Positions 45,624 through 56,544 of a stretch of DNA of 64,000 nucleotides are shown piece by piece; the stretch's first letter is position 1; each line of letters begins with the position of its first letter. This stretch comes from Mycobacterium sp. EPa45. GTDB taxonomy: Bacteria; Actinomycetota; Actinomycetes; Mycobacteriales; Mycobacteriaceae. The notes below the pieces were generated by a model. It saw only the letters and a program-made list of their open reading frames with translations. It ran no database searches and was not told the DNA's origin. Both the position numbers and the translations under genes were made by a program. The stretch lies in the NCBI RefSeq assembly GCF_001021385.1, contig NZ_CP011773.1, forward strand, positions 1,178,001 to 1,242,000, in the 5' to 3' direction.

Positions 45624-46252
45624 GCGACGGCGGTTCCCGGCCTGGGGCTGGCAGAACCTAACGACGACGCACGGCAATCTTCTAGCACCACAGCACCGAC
45701 AGGCGGCGTCATCACTTCGACCAGCGCGAGCCACTCTCGGTGTCGCGGCGAATCCTTGCGACCAACCGCCGTCGGCCATCGCGTCAAGTTGCAACCTGGG
45801 GCGCGTCACCACGGGAGCCTCGGACTTGCCGAGACCTGGCTAGAAGTTCTGGGTCACACCTCCACCGACTCGTCCCGTAGATGCACGATGCCGGGATCCC
45901 AGTTGTCGAACAGCCATTCGATCGAGGCGAATTGTGGCGACGACTATCCACAACGCTTCCCACGCCACTGCCAACCAGCAGACCAGGGCAGACGTATGGC
46001 ACAACGGTTGCGCGCCTGGCCCGCTGAATCAATCAAATCTGTGTGACACCGACGCGTGCGGTGAGGGGCTGCCGGGACATGGGTAATCCGGAGTGCCGAC
46101 GGTTCAAGCCCTTGATGGTCATGCACTGCGCCACCAAGGCCGCCCGGGGGTTTTCGACCCGGCCAACTCGCTGATCCACCCGCTGACCCAACCTGTTCAA
46201 ACTGGCCCGCTGAGCAGGCAGTGCAGGGGTTTGGATCAGACTCCGACCGGAT
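45624..46252. other. Gene-poor stretch before the S10 promoter
   Basis: No convincing gene is seen in about 630 bp. On the minus strand two short protein-like pieces occur: one around 45640-45770 (GRKDSPRHREWLALVEVMTP, then VLEDCRAS), and one ending near 45855 (FASIEWLFDNWDPGIVHLRDE...-stop). They lie in different frames and have no start. They may be decayed gene fragments. The rest shows no repeat, tRNA or recognisable element. Confidence 0.4.
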
Positions 46253-46281
46253 TTGGCTGGTGCCGCGATCTGAGGCATACT
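46253..46281 (+). promoter_or_regulatory. S10 operon promoter
   Basis: TTGGCT at 46253-46258, a 17-bp spacer and CATACT at 46276-46281 make a good mycobacterial sigma-A promoter. It leaves a leader of roughly 270 bases before rpsJ, the length expected of regulated S10 leaders. Confidence 0.65.
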
Positions 46282-46340
46282 GTTCGGGTTGCCTTGAGCC
46301 GGGTTCGCCCCCGATTGGGAGCGTGCCGCCCAAGGTATAC

Positions 46341-46369
46341 GACCGGCGCCCGTACGGGCGCCTCCGGTC
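46341..46369 (+). promoter_or_regulatory. Hairpin in the S10 mRNA leader
   Basis: The palindrome ggcgcccgtacgggcgcc (46345-46362) is extended by outer arms gaccgg/ccggtc, broken by a one-base bulge. It is the strongest fold in the long leader and is a candidate regulatory hairpin, for example for a ribosomal protein. No T-tract follows. Confidence 0.45.
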
Positions 46370-46558
46370 CCAATCTCGGAGCGCGACAGATTTTCATCGC
46401 GCCTCCGGGGCTGCGTGAGGGCGACACACCCGACCGCGGGGGCCGGAGCACCAGAGACAGGTAAAGAGCGGCGGCGACAGCCAGCGTGACGCCTTCGGGC
46501 TAGCGCATGACCACCGTGTCCCGCTATGGGACCGAGCAGGAATGAAGGTAGGAGAAGC

Positions 46559-46864
46559 GTGGCGGGACAAAAGATCCGCATCAGGCTCAAGGCCTACGAC
46601 CATGAGGCCATTGACGCCTCGGCGCGCAAGATCGTGGAGACGGTCACCCGTACCGGTGCGAGCGTGGTTGGTCCGGTGCCGCTGCCGACGGAAAAGAACG
46701 TGTACTGCGTCATCCGCTCCCCGCATAAGTACAAGGACTCGCGGGAGCACTTCGAGATGCGCACGCACAAGCGACTCATCGACATCCTCGACCCGACGCC
46801 GAAGACCGTTGACGCCCTCATGCGCATCGATCTGCCGGCCAGCGTCGACGTGAACATCCAGTAG
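46559..46864 (+). CDS. rpsJ: 30S ribosomal protein S10
   Basis: A 101-residue S10 (head of the 30S subunit; NusE in antitermination). It starts with GTG ([28 protein letters not shown]) after an AGGAG site; [23 protein letters not shown] is the conserved loop region. It is the first gene of the S10 operon. Confidence 0.98.
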
Positions 46865-46883
46865 TAGGGGAGTCGACGAACAA

Positions 46884-47561
46884 ATGGCACACTCAAGCAG
46901 TTCTGCCGCGCCGCGACGTGGCATCTTGGGCACCAAGCTGGGCATGACCCAGGTGTTCGACGAGAACAACCGGGTCGTCCCCGTCACGGTTGTCAAAGCC
47001 GGACCCAACGTGGTGACCCGAATCCGTACGCCCGAGCGTGACGGCTACAGCGCTGTGCAGCTGGCCTACGGCGAGATCAGCCCCCGCAAGGTGAACAAGC
47101 CGGTCACCGGCCAGTACACCGCCGCCGGAGTGAACCCGCGCCGGCACCTGGCCGAGCTGCGGCTGGATGACGAAACCGCGGCCGCCGAGTACGAGGTCGG
47201 CCAGGAGCTGACGGCGGAGATCTTCGCCGACGGTGCCTACGTCGACGTCACCGGCACCTCCAAGGGCAAAGGCTTCGCGGGCACCATGAAGCGTCACGGC
47301 TTCAAGGGCCAGGGCGCCAGCCACGGCGCCCAGGCAGTGCACCGCCGGCCGGGATCGATCGGTGGCTGCGCCACCCCGGGTCGCGTCTTCAAGGGCACCC
47401 GGATGTCCGGCCGCATGGGCAACGACCGCGTCACCACGCAGAACCTGTTGGTGCACAAGGTCGATGCCGAGAACGGTGTGCTGCTGATCAAGGGCGCTGT
47501 CCCCGGCCGCAACGGCGGGCTCGTGATGGTTCGCACGGCAGTCAAACGAGGTGAGAAGTGA
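46884..47561 (+). CDS. rplC: 50S ribosomal protein L3
   Basis: A 225-residue L3 that initiates 50S assembly and reaches toward the peptidyl-transferase centre. [25 protein letters not shown] is at the N-terminus and [17 protein letters not shown] in the central loop. A short Ser/Ala-rich N-terminal extension precedes the core. Its TGA overlaps the rplD GTG. Confidence 0.98.
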   Translation: MAHSSSSAAPRRGILGTKLGMTQVFDENNRVVPVTVVKAGPNVVTRIRTPERDGYSAVQLAYGEISPRKVNKPVTGQYTAAGVNPRRHLAELRLDDETAAAEYEVGQELTAEIFADGAYVDVTGTSKGKGFAGTMKRHGFKGQGASHGAQAVHRRPGSIGGCATPGRVFKGTRMSGRMGNDRVTTQNLLVHKVDAENGVLLIKGAVPGRNGGLVMVRTAVKRGEK

Positions 47562-48202
47562 CTCTGAAGATTGACGTTCGCACGCCGGACGGCAAGACAG
47601 ACGGGACGGTGGAACTGCCCGCTGCCCTGTTCGACGTCGAACCCAACATCGCGCTGATGCACCAGGTGGTGAATGCGCAGCTGGCCGCCAAGCGGCAGGG
47701 CACGCACGCCACCAAGACTCGCGCTCAGGTTTCCGGTGGCGGCAAGAAGCCTTATCGGCAGAAGGGCACCGGTCGCGCCCGTCAGGGTTCGACCCGCGCT
47801 CCGCAGTTCACCGGAGGTGGCATCGTCCACGGCCCGCAGCCGCGTGACTACAGCCAGCGGACCCCGAAGAAGATGATCGCCGCCGCGCTGCGTGGCGCAT
47901 TGTCGGACCGGGCCCGCAACGAGCGGATCCACGCGGTGACCGAACTGCTGAGCGGTCAGACCCCGTCGACCAAGAGCGCCAAGACGTTCCTGGGGACGCT
48001 GACCGACCGCCGCAAGGTGCTGGTCGTGATCGGCCGGACAGACGAAGTCGGCGCCAAGAGCGTCCGGAATCTGCCTGGTGTGCACGTGATCTCGCCTGAT
48101 CAGCTCAACACCTATGACGTGCTCAACGCCGACGACGTGGTGTTCAGCGTGGAAGCGCTGAATGCCTACATCGGGGCCAATGTTCAGGAGGTTTCGGCCT
48201 GA
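47558..48202 (+). CDS. rplD: 50S ribosomal protein L4
   Basis: A 214-residue L4. The exit-tunnel loop is seen in [40 protein letters not shown]. In E. coli L4 represses its own operon; whether the long leader here serves the same end is untested. It starts with GTG overlapping rplC and its TGA overlaps the rplW ATG by one base. Confidence 0.98.
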   Translation: MTLKIDVRTPDGKTDGTVELPAALFDVEPNIALMHQVVNAQLAAKRQGTHATKTRAQVSGGGKKPYRQKGTGRARQGSTRAPQFTGGGIVHGPQPRDYSQRTPKKMIAAALRGALSDRARNERIHAVTELLSGQTPSTKSAKTFLGTLTDRRKVLVVIGRTDEVGAKSVRNLPGVHVISPDQLNTYDVLNADDVVFSVEALNAYIGANVQEVSA

Positions 48203-48504
48203 TGGCAACCATTACCGACCCCCGCGACATCATCTTGGCCCCGGTCATCTCCGAGAAGTCGTATGGGCTGATCGAGGACAACGTCTACACGTTCATCGTC
48301 GCACCCGGCTCGAACAAGACGCAGATCAAGATCGCCATCGAGAAGATCTTCAAGGTGAAGGTCGACTCGGTGAACACCGCCAATCGGCAGGGTAAGCGCA
48401 AGCGGACCCGCGCCGGTTACGGACAGCGCAAGAGCACCAAGCGCGCGATCGTGACCCTGGCCGCCGGCAGCAAGCCGATCGACCTCTTCGGAGCTCCCGC
48501 CTGA
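48202..48504 (+). CDS. rplW: 50S ribosomal protein L23
   Basis: A 100-residue L23 at the polypeptide exit, docking site for trigger factor and the signal recognition particle. Conserved segments are [16 protein letters not shown] and [25 protein letters not shown]. It is coupled to rplD by a one-base overlap. Confidence 0.98.
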   Translation: MATITDPRDIILAPVISEKSYGLIEDNVYTFIVAPGSNKTQIKIAIEKIFKVKVDSVNTANRQGKRKRTRAGYGQRKSTKRAIVTLAAGSKPIDLFGAPA

Positions 48505-48539
48505 CCGGCGGGACTGCAGATAGAACTCAGGAATAGATA

Positions 48540-49376
48540 ATGGGAATTCGCAAGTACAAGCCGACGACCCCCGGTCGCCGCGGTGCCAGCGTCTCCGATT
48601 TCTCCGAGATCACTCGCTCGACTCCGGAGAAGTCGCTGATCCGCCCGCTGCACGGAACCGGCGGTCGTAACGCGCACGGCCGAATCACCACCCGCCACAA
48701 GGGCGGCGGGCACAAGCGTGCCTACCGGGTGATCGACTTCCGGCGCAACGACAAGGACGGCGTCAACGCCAAGGTCGCTCACATCGAGTACGACCCGAAC
48801 CGCACCGCGAACATCGCGCTGCTGCACTACCTGGACGGCGAGAAGCGCTACATCATTGCGCCGCAGGGTCTTTCGCAGGGCGACGTCGTGGAGTCGGGCG
48901 CCAACGCCGACATCAAGCCGGGTAACAACCTGCCGCTGCGCAACATCCCCGCCGGTACCGTGATCCACGCCGTCGAGCTGCGTCCCGGCGGCGGGGCCAA
49001 GCTGGCCCGGTCGGCCGGCTCGAGCATCCAGCTGCTGGGCAAGGAAGGCGCCTACGCCTCCCTGCGTATGCCGTCGGGTGAGATCCGCCGCGTCGACGTG
49101 CGCTGCCGCGCCACGGTCGGCGAGGTGGGCAACGCCGAGCAGGCCAACATCAACTGGGGCAAGGCCGGCCGCATGCGGTGGAAGGGCAAGCGCCCCACCG
49201 TCCGTGGCGTGGTGATGAACCCGGTCGACCACCCGCACGGCGGTGGCGAGGGCAAGACCTCCGGTGGTCGTCACCCGGTCAGCCCGTGGGGCAAGCCCGA
49301 GGGCCGTACCCGCAAGCCCAACAAGCCGAGCGACAAGCTCATCGTCCGACGCCGGCGCACCGGCAAGAAGCGCTAG
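48540..49376 (+). CDS. rplB: 50S ribosomal protein L2
   Basis: A 278-residue L2, needed for subunit joining and peptidyl transfer. [28 protein letters not shown] is at the N-terminus; [15 protein letters not shown] near the C-terminus contains the essential His of the family. Confidence 0.98.
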   Translation: MGIRKYKPTTPGRRGASVSDFSEITRSTPEKSLIRPLHGTGGRNAHGRITTRHKGGGHKRAYRVIDFRRNDKDGVNAKVAHIEYDPNRTANIALLHYLDGEKRYIIAPQGLSQGDVVESGANADIKPGNNLPLRNIPAGTVIHAVELRPGGGAKLARSAGSSIQLLGKEGAYASLRMPSGEIRRVDVRCRATVGEVGNAEQANINWGKAGRMRWKGKRPTVRGVVMNPVDHPHGGGEGKTSGGRHPVSPWGKPEGRTRKPNKPSDKLIVRRRRTGKKR

Positions 49377-49388
49377 GCAGGAGAGAAG

Positions 49389-49666
49389 ATGCCACGCAGC
49401 CTGAAGAAGGGTCCGTTCGTCGACGGCCATCTGCTCAAGAAGGTCGACGTTCAGAATGAGAAGAACACCAAGCAGGTCATCAAGACCTGGTCGCGTCGTT
49501 CGACCATCATCCCCGACTTCATCGGTCACACCTTCGCCGTCCACGACGGTCGCAAGCATGTGCCGGTGTTCGTCACCGAGGCGATGGTCGGCCACAAGCT
49601 GGGCGAGTTCGCCCCGACGCGCACGTTCAAGGGTCACATCAAGGACGACCGGAAGAGTAAGCGGCG

Positions 49667-49670
<4 letters not shown>
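49389..49670 (+). CDS. rpsS: 30S ribosomal protein S19
   Basis: A 93-residue S19 of the 30S head. [18 protein letters not shown] and the [29 protein letters not shown] block are intact. GGCAGGAGAGAAG gives the ribosome site; the stop overlaps the rplV ATG (ATGA). Confidence 0.98.
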
Positions 49671-50994
<1,324 letters not shown>

Positions 50995-50997
50995 CTC

Positions 50998-51414
50998 ATG
51001 CTTATTCCCCGTAAAGTCAAGCACCGCAAGCAACATCACCCGAGGCAGCGTGGTATTGCCAGCGGTGGCACGTCGGTGACGTTCGGTGACTACGGCATCC
51101 AGGCACTGGAGCACGCCTACATCACCAACCGGCAGATCGAGTCCGCTCGTATCGCCATCAACCGGCACATCAAGCGTGGCGGCAAGGTGTGGATCAACAT
51201 CTTCCCGGACCGTCCGCTGACCAAGAAGCCCGCCGAGACCCGCATGGGTTCGGGCAAGGGCTCGCCCGAGTGGTGGGTGGCCAACGTCAAGCCAGGCCGC
51301 GTGCTGTTCGAGCTGAGCTATCCCAATGAGCAGACTGCTCGGGAAGCTCTGACCCGTGCGATCCACAAGCTGCCGATCAAGGCACGCATCGTGACCCGAG
51401 AGGAGCAGTTCTGA
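50998..51414 (+). CDS. rplP: 50S ribosomal protein L16
   Basis: A 138-residue L16 near the peptidyl-transferase centre. [19 protein letters not shown] and [24 protein letters not shown] are diagnostic. The ATG lies three bases after the rpsC stop; its TGA overlaps the rpmC ATG by one base. Confidence 0.98.
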   Translation: MLIPRKVKHRKQHHPRQRGIASGGTSVTFGDYGIQALEHAYITNRQIESARIAINRHIKRGGKVWINIFPDRPLTKKPAETRMGSGKGSPEWWVANVKPGRVLFELSYPNEQTAREALTRAIHKLPIKARIVTREEQF

Positions 51415-51647
51415 TGGCTGTTGGCATCAGCGCCGGCGAACTGCGTGAGCTCACCGACGAAGAGCTGACCGACAAGCTGCGGGAATCCAAGGAAGAGCTG
51501 TTCAACCTGCGCTTCCAGATGGCAACCGGGCAGCTGGACAACAATCGCCGGCTTCGCACCGTGCGTCAGGAGATTGCGCGCATCTACACCGTGCTGCGCG
51601 AACGTGAACTGGGTCTGGCCGCCGGACCCGCTGGTGAGGAAGCGTAA
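51414..51647 (+). CDS. rpmC: 50S ribosomal protein L29
   Basis: A 77-residue L29, a two-helix protein at the tunnel exit: [57 protein letters not shown]. It is coupled on both sides by one-base stop/start overlaps. Confidence 0.98.
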   Translation: MAVGISAGELRELTDEELTDKLRESKEELFNLRFQMATGQLDNNRRLRTVRQEIARIYTVLRERELGLAAGPAGEEA

Positions 51648-51943
51648 TGGCAGAAACAAAGGGCCCCAAGCACACTGAGCGCACCGAGCAGTCGCGCGGC
51701 CGTCGCAAGACGGTCATCGGCTACGTGGTCAGCGACAAGATGCAGAAGACCATCGTGGTCGAGCTCGAATCTCGCAAGAGCCACCCGCTCTACGGCAAGA
51801 TCATCCGGACCACGACGAAGGTCAAAGCGCACGACGAGAACGGCGACGCCGGTATCGGCGACCGGGTCTCCTTGATGGAGACTCGTCCGCTGTCGGCGTC
51901 CAAGCGCTGGCGTCTCGTCGAGGTTCTTGAGCGCGCCAAGTAA
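51647..51943 (+). CDS. rpsQ: 30S ribosomal protein S17
   Basis: A 98-residue S17. After a basic N-terminal extension of about 20 residues comes the OB-fold core [34 protein letters not shown] and [25 protein letters not shown]. It is the last gene of the S10 operon here; a hairpin terminator follows within 20 bases. Confidence 0.98.
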   Translation: MAETKGPKHTERTEQSRGRRKTVIGYVVSDKMQKTIVVELESRKSHPLYGKIIRTTTKVKAHDENGDAGIGDRVSLMETRPLSASKRWRLVEVLERAK

Positions 51944-51962
51944 CACTCCGTTCATAGCAAAC

Positions 51963-51992
51963 GCGAGCCGCGGCTGATAAGCCGCGGCTCGC
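51963..51992 (+). terminator. Terminator hairpin of the S10 operon
   Basis: A perfect 13-bp GC-rich stem (gcgagccgcggct) with a gata loop, 19 bases after the rpsQ stop, without a T-run. Such T-less hairpins are common at mycobacterial operon ends. It separates rpsJ-rpsQ from the sulfatase block. Confidence 0.85.
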
Positions 51993-52035
51993 CGTGTAAA
52001 TTCCCAAGGCGACAGTTTTTGGCAATCATTCGACC

Positions 52036-54096
52036 GTGAGGGTTGGCATGCCGGTGGTGAAGTCGGGGGGCTTGGTCAAATTCGGGGCGACCGTTGGGGC
52101 GGTAGCCACCCTGCTGTGGTCGGCGCCGTGGGCAGGGGCGGACCCCGTGTCTACGGATCCAGCACCACCCAACCCCGTGCCGACCGTGGCCACCGCCGGC
52201 GAGGTCATCACGGCGCCGACGCTGTCGCTGGTCGATCTGGGCGCAACCCCGGTGCTGTCCTTCTACGGCGGAACCAGCTCGACGTCGCTGTCGTTCCCGG
52301 TGCCGCCGGGGCTGGCTCCCGTCGCCCTCAACGCGACGCTGGATCTGCCGTTCGCCGTCCGCAGCGGTCTGATCTCGGTGACGCAGGGCGATCGGCTGAT
52401 CGGCAAGCTGGGCCTGCCGACTGCGGACCTCTCCCCGGTCGTCATTCCGCTGGCCGGCGCCGAGGTGGTGGACAACGTCGCCACCGTGACGCTCACGTTG
52501 GCGTCGGTGCCCGACGACGGCTACTGCCTGGACCGGCTCAACCCGGTCGACCTCATCGATGGCTCGGTCACGTTCACCGGCACCGAGGCGGTACCGGCTA
52601 CGGTGGCCGACTTCCTTCCACCGCTGCTTCGCAAGGTGACGATCGGCCTGCCCGCCAACCCGTCGATGGCCGAATCCGATGCCGCGGTGCAGCTGGCCGC
52701 CGGACTGGTCAAGAAGTACGGCAATCAGGCACCGGACGTCCAGGTCGTTCCGCTCGCCGACGGTGCCACCGCGGTGCCCACGCCGTCGGCGCCGCTGGAG
52801 CGCCAGATCGTCGTCAAAGAGGGCTCCGACGAGAGCATTTCGCTCGAAGGTGCCGGTATTCCTCAGCTGCTGATCACCGGCCCGGCGGGCAATTTGACCA
52901 ACGACACCCGACTCCTCAGCGACGGTGCCCTGAACCTTGCCGTATCGCCGCGGGTGGTCCCGGAGAAGCTCAGCTCGGGCCGACGCCCCGAACCAATTGG
53001 CGGTCTGGTGACGGTCGCGCAGCTCAACCAGAGCACCCTGACGGCGGCCGGCGCTTCGCCCGGCGTGACGATCGGGCTCGACCAGACCAAGTTCGGCCAC
53101 TCGGTCCAGGGTGTCCGCGTGCATGCGGTGGGGACCTACACGCCGCTGCCCAACAGCTTCGGCGCGCAGCTCACGGTGACCGTCAACGGTGAGCAGATCG
53201 ATTCGTGGGCAGCCGATTCCGCCGGGACGATCGACCGGTGGATCAGTGTTCCCGACCGCCTGCTGACGCGCTTCACCGATGTGCAGATCTCGCTGAACAC
53301 CACCGGCAACACCGGAGGATGCAACGACGATCGCTCGCTGAACCTGAAGATCAACGGCAACAGCGTGATCGAGAGCAGTGAGGCGTCGCCGCCCATCCCG
53401 GCCGGTTTCGGCTCGCTGCCGCAGTCACTGCTGCCGGTGGTCAAGGTCGGCATCGGATCGGATCGGTTCGCCGACACCGTCCGCGCCAGCCAGATCACCA
53501 TCGGATTGCAGCGTCTCAGCTCGCTGGCGCTGCGCACGTCGGTGACGTCGTTCGAGGAGGCCCGCAAGAGCCAGGAACCGGCGATCCTGATCAGCGCCGA
53601 CGGATGGACCGACAAGTCGATCACGTTGCCGGTCAGCGCCAACGAACGCCGCATCACGCTGGAGGGGACGCCCAACGATGGGCCGACCGTCCTCAACCTC
53701 GATCCGGGTATCCAGTTCGGATCGCTGCAGACGGTGTACGACGGCCACCGCTCGCTGCTCATCGCGACGTCCAACGGGGCACCGCAGCAGCTCGACGAAT
53801 TGCTGGGTTGGCTGAGCTCAGACCGGTCTCGCTGGCCCCAGCTGCGTGGCACCGCGATCGTCGCAATCCCTGGACGGGCACCGGCTTTGGTCGCCGGCCG
53901 TACGCCGATGAGTGCATACGGTCCGCCCGCCGAGGCTCCTGATCAAGCAGCCTCCCCGGCCGGGCGTTACCGCTACGACCCGGCCTGGTGGGTGGCAGCC
54001 GGTGTCGTGGGTCTGGCCGCCGCCGGCGTGCTGGCGATCATCCTGACCGCCCGTGGCCCGCGGGACAACAGCGGAGGGCACCGCCGCGACACCTGA
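52036..54096 (+). CDS. Exported BcsB-like (cellulose-synthase-subunit type) protein
   Basis: A 686-residue protein with a signal peptide (FGATVGAVATLLWSAPWAGA, cleaved near residue 35), a long extracytoplasmic part and one C-terminal transmembrane helix (WWVAAGVVGLAAAGVLAIILTA) followed by a short basic tail. The outer part resembles BcsB: TSSTSLSFPVPPGLAPVALNATLDL, a CLDRLNPVDLIDGSVTFTG motif, and a repeat of carbohydrate-binding-like and flavodoxin-like segments with GCNDDRSLNLKINGNSVIE. BcsB binds the growing glucan together with a family-2 synthase, but no glycosyltransferase is adjacent, so it may serve a distant enzyme. It starts with GTG; an ATG four codons later is possible. Confidence 0.8.
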   Translation: MRVGMPVVKSGGLVKFGATVGAVATLLWSAPWAGADPVSTDPAPPNPVPTVATAGEVITAPTLSLVDLGATPVLSFYGGTSSTSLSFPVPPGLAPVALNATLDLPFAVRSGLISVTQGDRLIGKLGLPTADLSPVVIPLAGAEVVDNVATVTLTLASVPDDGYCLDRLNPVDLIDGSVTFTGTEAVPATVADFLPPLLRKVTIGLPANPSMAESDAAVQLAAGLVKKYGNQAPDVQVVPLADGATAVPTPSAPLERQIVVKEGSDESISLEGAGIPQLLITGPAGNLTNDTRLLSDGALNLAVSPRVVPEKLSSGRRPEPIGGLVTVAQLNQSTLTAAGASPGVTIGLDQTKFGHSVQGVRVHAVGTYTPLPNSFGAQLTVTVNGEQIDSWAADSAGTIDRWISVPDRLLTRFTDVQISLNTTGNTGGCNDDRSLNLKINGNSVIESSEASPPIPAGFGSLPQSLLPVVKVGIGSDRFADTVRASQITIGLQRLSSLALRTSVTSFEEARKSQEPAILISADGWTDKSITLPVSANERRITLEGTPNDGPTVLNLDPGIQFGSLQTVYDGHRSLLIATSNGAPQQLDELLGWLSSDRSRWPQLRGTAIVAIPGRAPALVAGRTPMSAYGPPAEAPDQAASPAGRYRYDPAWWVAAGVVGLAAAGVLAIILTARGPRDNSGGHRRDT

Positions 54097-54171
54097 GCTC
54101 GGTCTTGGGGCTCGCCGGTAATCCGTCGCGGAACCGCGCACATTTGGTCCACCGCATGGAAGTCTGTGCGC

Positions 54172-56523
54172 ATGACCACCGAGTTCAACGGCAAGATCGA
54201 ACTGGACATTCGCGATTCCGAGGCGGACTGGGGACCGTACGCGGCACCAACGGCGCCCGACAACGCGCCCAACGTGCTGTACCTGGTTTGGGACGACATC
54301 GGCATCGCAACCTGGGACTGCTTCGGCGGCCTGGTGTCGATGCCGGCGATGTCGCGGATCGCCGAGCGTGGCGTTCGGCTGTCGCAGTTTCACACCACGG
54401 CGCTGTGTTCCCCGACCCGGGCGTCACTGCTGACCGGCCGCAACGCGACCACGGTAGGCATGGCGACAATCGAGGAATTCACCGACGGTTTCCCCGGTAT
54501 CAACGGCCGGATTCCCGATGACACCGCACTCATTTCGGAGGTGCTTGCCGAACGCGGTTACAACACGTACTGCGTGGGCAAGTGGCACCTCACCCCGATC
54601 GAGGAGTCCAACCTCGCGGCCACCCGCAGGCACTGGCCGCTGTCGCGGGGCTTCGAGCGGTTCTACGGATTCATGGGCGGGGAGACCGACCAGTGGTACC
54701 CCGAGCTGGTGTACGACAGCCACCCGGTGGAGGCGCCGGCCACCCCCGAAGAGGGCTACCACCTCTCGAAAGACCTGGCGGACAAGACAATCGAATTCAT
54801 TCGCGACTCCACCATGATCGCGCCCGACAAACCGTGGTTCACCTATCTGTGCCCGGGGGCCGGCCACGCGCCGCACCACGTGTTCACCGAATGGGCCGAC
54901 CACTATTCCGGCACCTTCGACATGGGCTATGAGCGCTATCGCGACATCGTTCTGGAGAACCAGAAGAAGCTCGGCATCGTGCCGCCCGACACCGAACTGT
55001 CCGCGGTCAATCCCTATGCCGACGTCACCGGACCGGCCGGCCAACCGTGGCCGGAGCAGGACACGGTGCGGCCATGGGATTCGCTGAACGACGAGGAGAA
55101 GCGGCTGTTCTCCAGGATGGCCGAAGTGTTCGCCGGCTTCCTGTCCTACACCGACGCCCAGATCGGCCGGATCCTGGACTACCTGGACGAGTCCGGGCAG
55201 CTGGACAACACGATCATCGTCGTCATCTCCGACAACGGCGCCAGCGGCGAGGGCGGGCCCAACGGGTCGGTCAACGAGGGCAAGTTCTTCAACGGCTACA
55301 TCGACACCGTCGAGGAGAGCATGCGCTTCTTCGACGAACTGGGCGGTCCCACCACCTACGAGCACTACCCGATCGGGTGGGCGATGGCATTCAACACGCC
55401 CTACAAGCTCTACAAGCGCTACGCCTCCCACGAAGGGGGCATCGCCGACACCGCAATCATCTCCTGGCCCAACGGAATTGCCGCCCACGGTGAAGTCCGG
55501 GACAACTACGTCAACGTCTGCGACGTCACCCCGACCGTCTATGAGCTGCTGGGCATCGGGGCACCGGACACCGTGAAGGGTACCGCCCAAAAACCACTCG
55601 ACGGCGTGAGTTTTAAAGCGGCGCTTCAGGATTCGACGGCCGCCACCGGCAAGGAGACCCAGTTCTACACGATGCTGGGGACTCGTGGCATCTGGCACAA
55701 GGGCTGGTTCGCCAGCGCGGTGCATCCCGCTTCGCCGTCGGGCTGGTCGCATTTCGACGAAGACCGCTGGGAGCTGTACCACATCGAGAACGACCGCAGC
55801 CAATGCCACGATCTGGCAGCCGAGCATCCCGACAAGCTCGCCGAGTTGCAGAAGCTGTGGTTCAGCGAGGCCGAAAAGTACAACGGCCTGCCGTTGACCG
55901 ACCTCGATGTGGGGGAGATGCTGGGCCGCTGGCGGCCCACGCTGGCCGGGGACCGGCCGCGCTACGTCTACTACCCGAACACCGCGCCGGTCGCGATGGG
56001 GGCGTGTGTCAACATCGTCGGCCGCTCGTTCTCGGTCTTGGCCGAGGTGAGCATCGACAGCCCCGACGTGCGCGGCGTGCTCTTCAAGCAGGGGGCCGGC
56101 CACGGCGGGTACGTGTTGTTCGTCGAGGACGGGAAGCTGCAGTTCGTCTACAACTTCTTCGGCGAAGACGAGCAGCGGGTGATCGCCCCGGACCCGGTGC
56201 CGCTGGGTGACCACATCCTGGGAGTGGGCTACGTCCGCACCGGCGTAGTCGACGGCAGCCACACGCCGCTGGGCGAGGCCACCCTCTACGTCGACGGCGC
56301 CGCGGTGGCCACGCTGGGCGGCGTGAAAGCCCATCCCTTCACCTTCGGGTTGGCCGGCGGCGGGGTCAGCGTCGGCCGCAACCTCGGCCAGCCGGTCTCG
56401 GCTGCCTACCAGGCACCTTTCAGCTTCACGGGAGGAACGATCGCCCAAGTGGTCGTCGACGTCTCCGGCACGCCCTACGTCGACGCGGAGCGCGAACTCG
56501 CCGCGGCCTTCGCCAGGGACTGA
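54172..56523 (+). CDS. atsA: Arylsulfatase AtsA
   Basis: A 783-residue type-I sulfatase. The catalytic CSPTR motif (Cys79 to Arg83) is the site where Cys is turned into formylglycine. Metal-binding acids are in LVWDDIG and VISDNGAS; KWHL and GAGHAPHH provide further active-site Lys/His residues. No signal peptide is seen. It matches M. tuberculosis atsA (Rv0711, 787 residues) in length and position between rpsQ and rplN. The formylglycine-generating enzyme that would activate it lies two genes downstream. The natural sulfate ester is not known. ATG at 54172 is chosen over a GTG two codons upstream. Confidence 0.95.
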   Translation: MTTEFNGKIELDIRDSEADWGPYAAPTAPDNAPNVLYLVWDDIGIATWDCFGGLVSMPAMSRIAERGVRLSQFHTTALCSPTRASLLTGRNATTVGMATIEEFTDGFPGINGRIPDDTALISEVLAERGYNTYCVGKWHLTPIEESNLAATRRHWPLSRGFERFYGFMGGETDQWYPELVYDSHPVEAPATPEEGYHLSKDLADKTIEFIRDSTMIAPDKPWFTYLCPGAGHAPHHVFTEWADHYSGTFDMGYERYRDIVLENQKKLGIVPPDTELSAVNPYADVTGPAGQPWPEQDTVRPWDSLNDEEKRLFSRMAEVFAGFLSYTDAQIGRILDYLDESGQLDNTIIVVISDNGASGEGGPNGSVNEGKFFNGYIDTVEESMRFFDELGGPTTYEHYPIGWAMAFNTPYKLYKRYASHEGGIADTAIISWPNGIAAHGEVRDNYVNVCDVTPTVYELLGIGAPDTVKGTAQKPLDGVSFKAALQDSTAATGKETQFYTMLGTRGIWHKGWFASAVHPASPSGWSHFDEDRWELYHIENDRSQCHDLAAEHPDKLAELQKLWFSEAEKYNGLPLTDLDVGEMLGRWRPTLAGDRPRYVYYPNTAPVAMGACVNIVGRSFSVLAEVSIDSPDVRGVLFKQGAGHGGYVLFVEDGKLQFVYNFFGEDEQRVIAPDPVPLGDHILGVGYVRTGVVDGSHTPLGEATLYVDGAAVATLGGVKAHPFTFGLAGGGVSVGRNLGQPVSAAYQAPFSFTGGTIAQVVVDVSGTPYVDAERELAAAFARD

Positions 56524-56544
56524 CGGCCGCGTCATACTGGAGCG

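Noticed and set aside
45438..45812. Minus-strand gene overlapping the end of the GGGTDP-repeat gene
   Set aside because: It overlaps a well-supported gene, has no start signal, and only part of it (in another frame) looks protein-like.
46093..46464. Plus-strand frame upstream of rpsJ as a small gene or transposase remnant
   Set aside because: It overlaps the S10 promoter and leader, lacks a ribosome site, and no transposase motif could be recognised.
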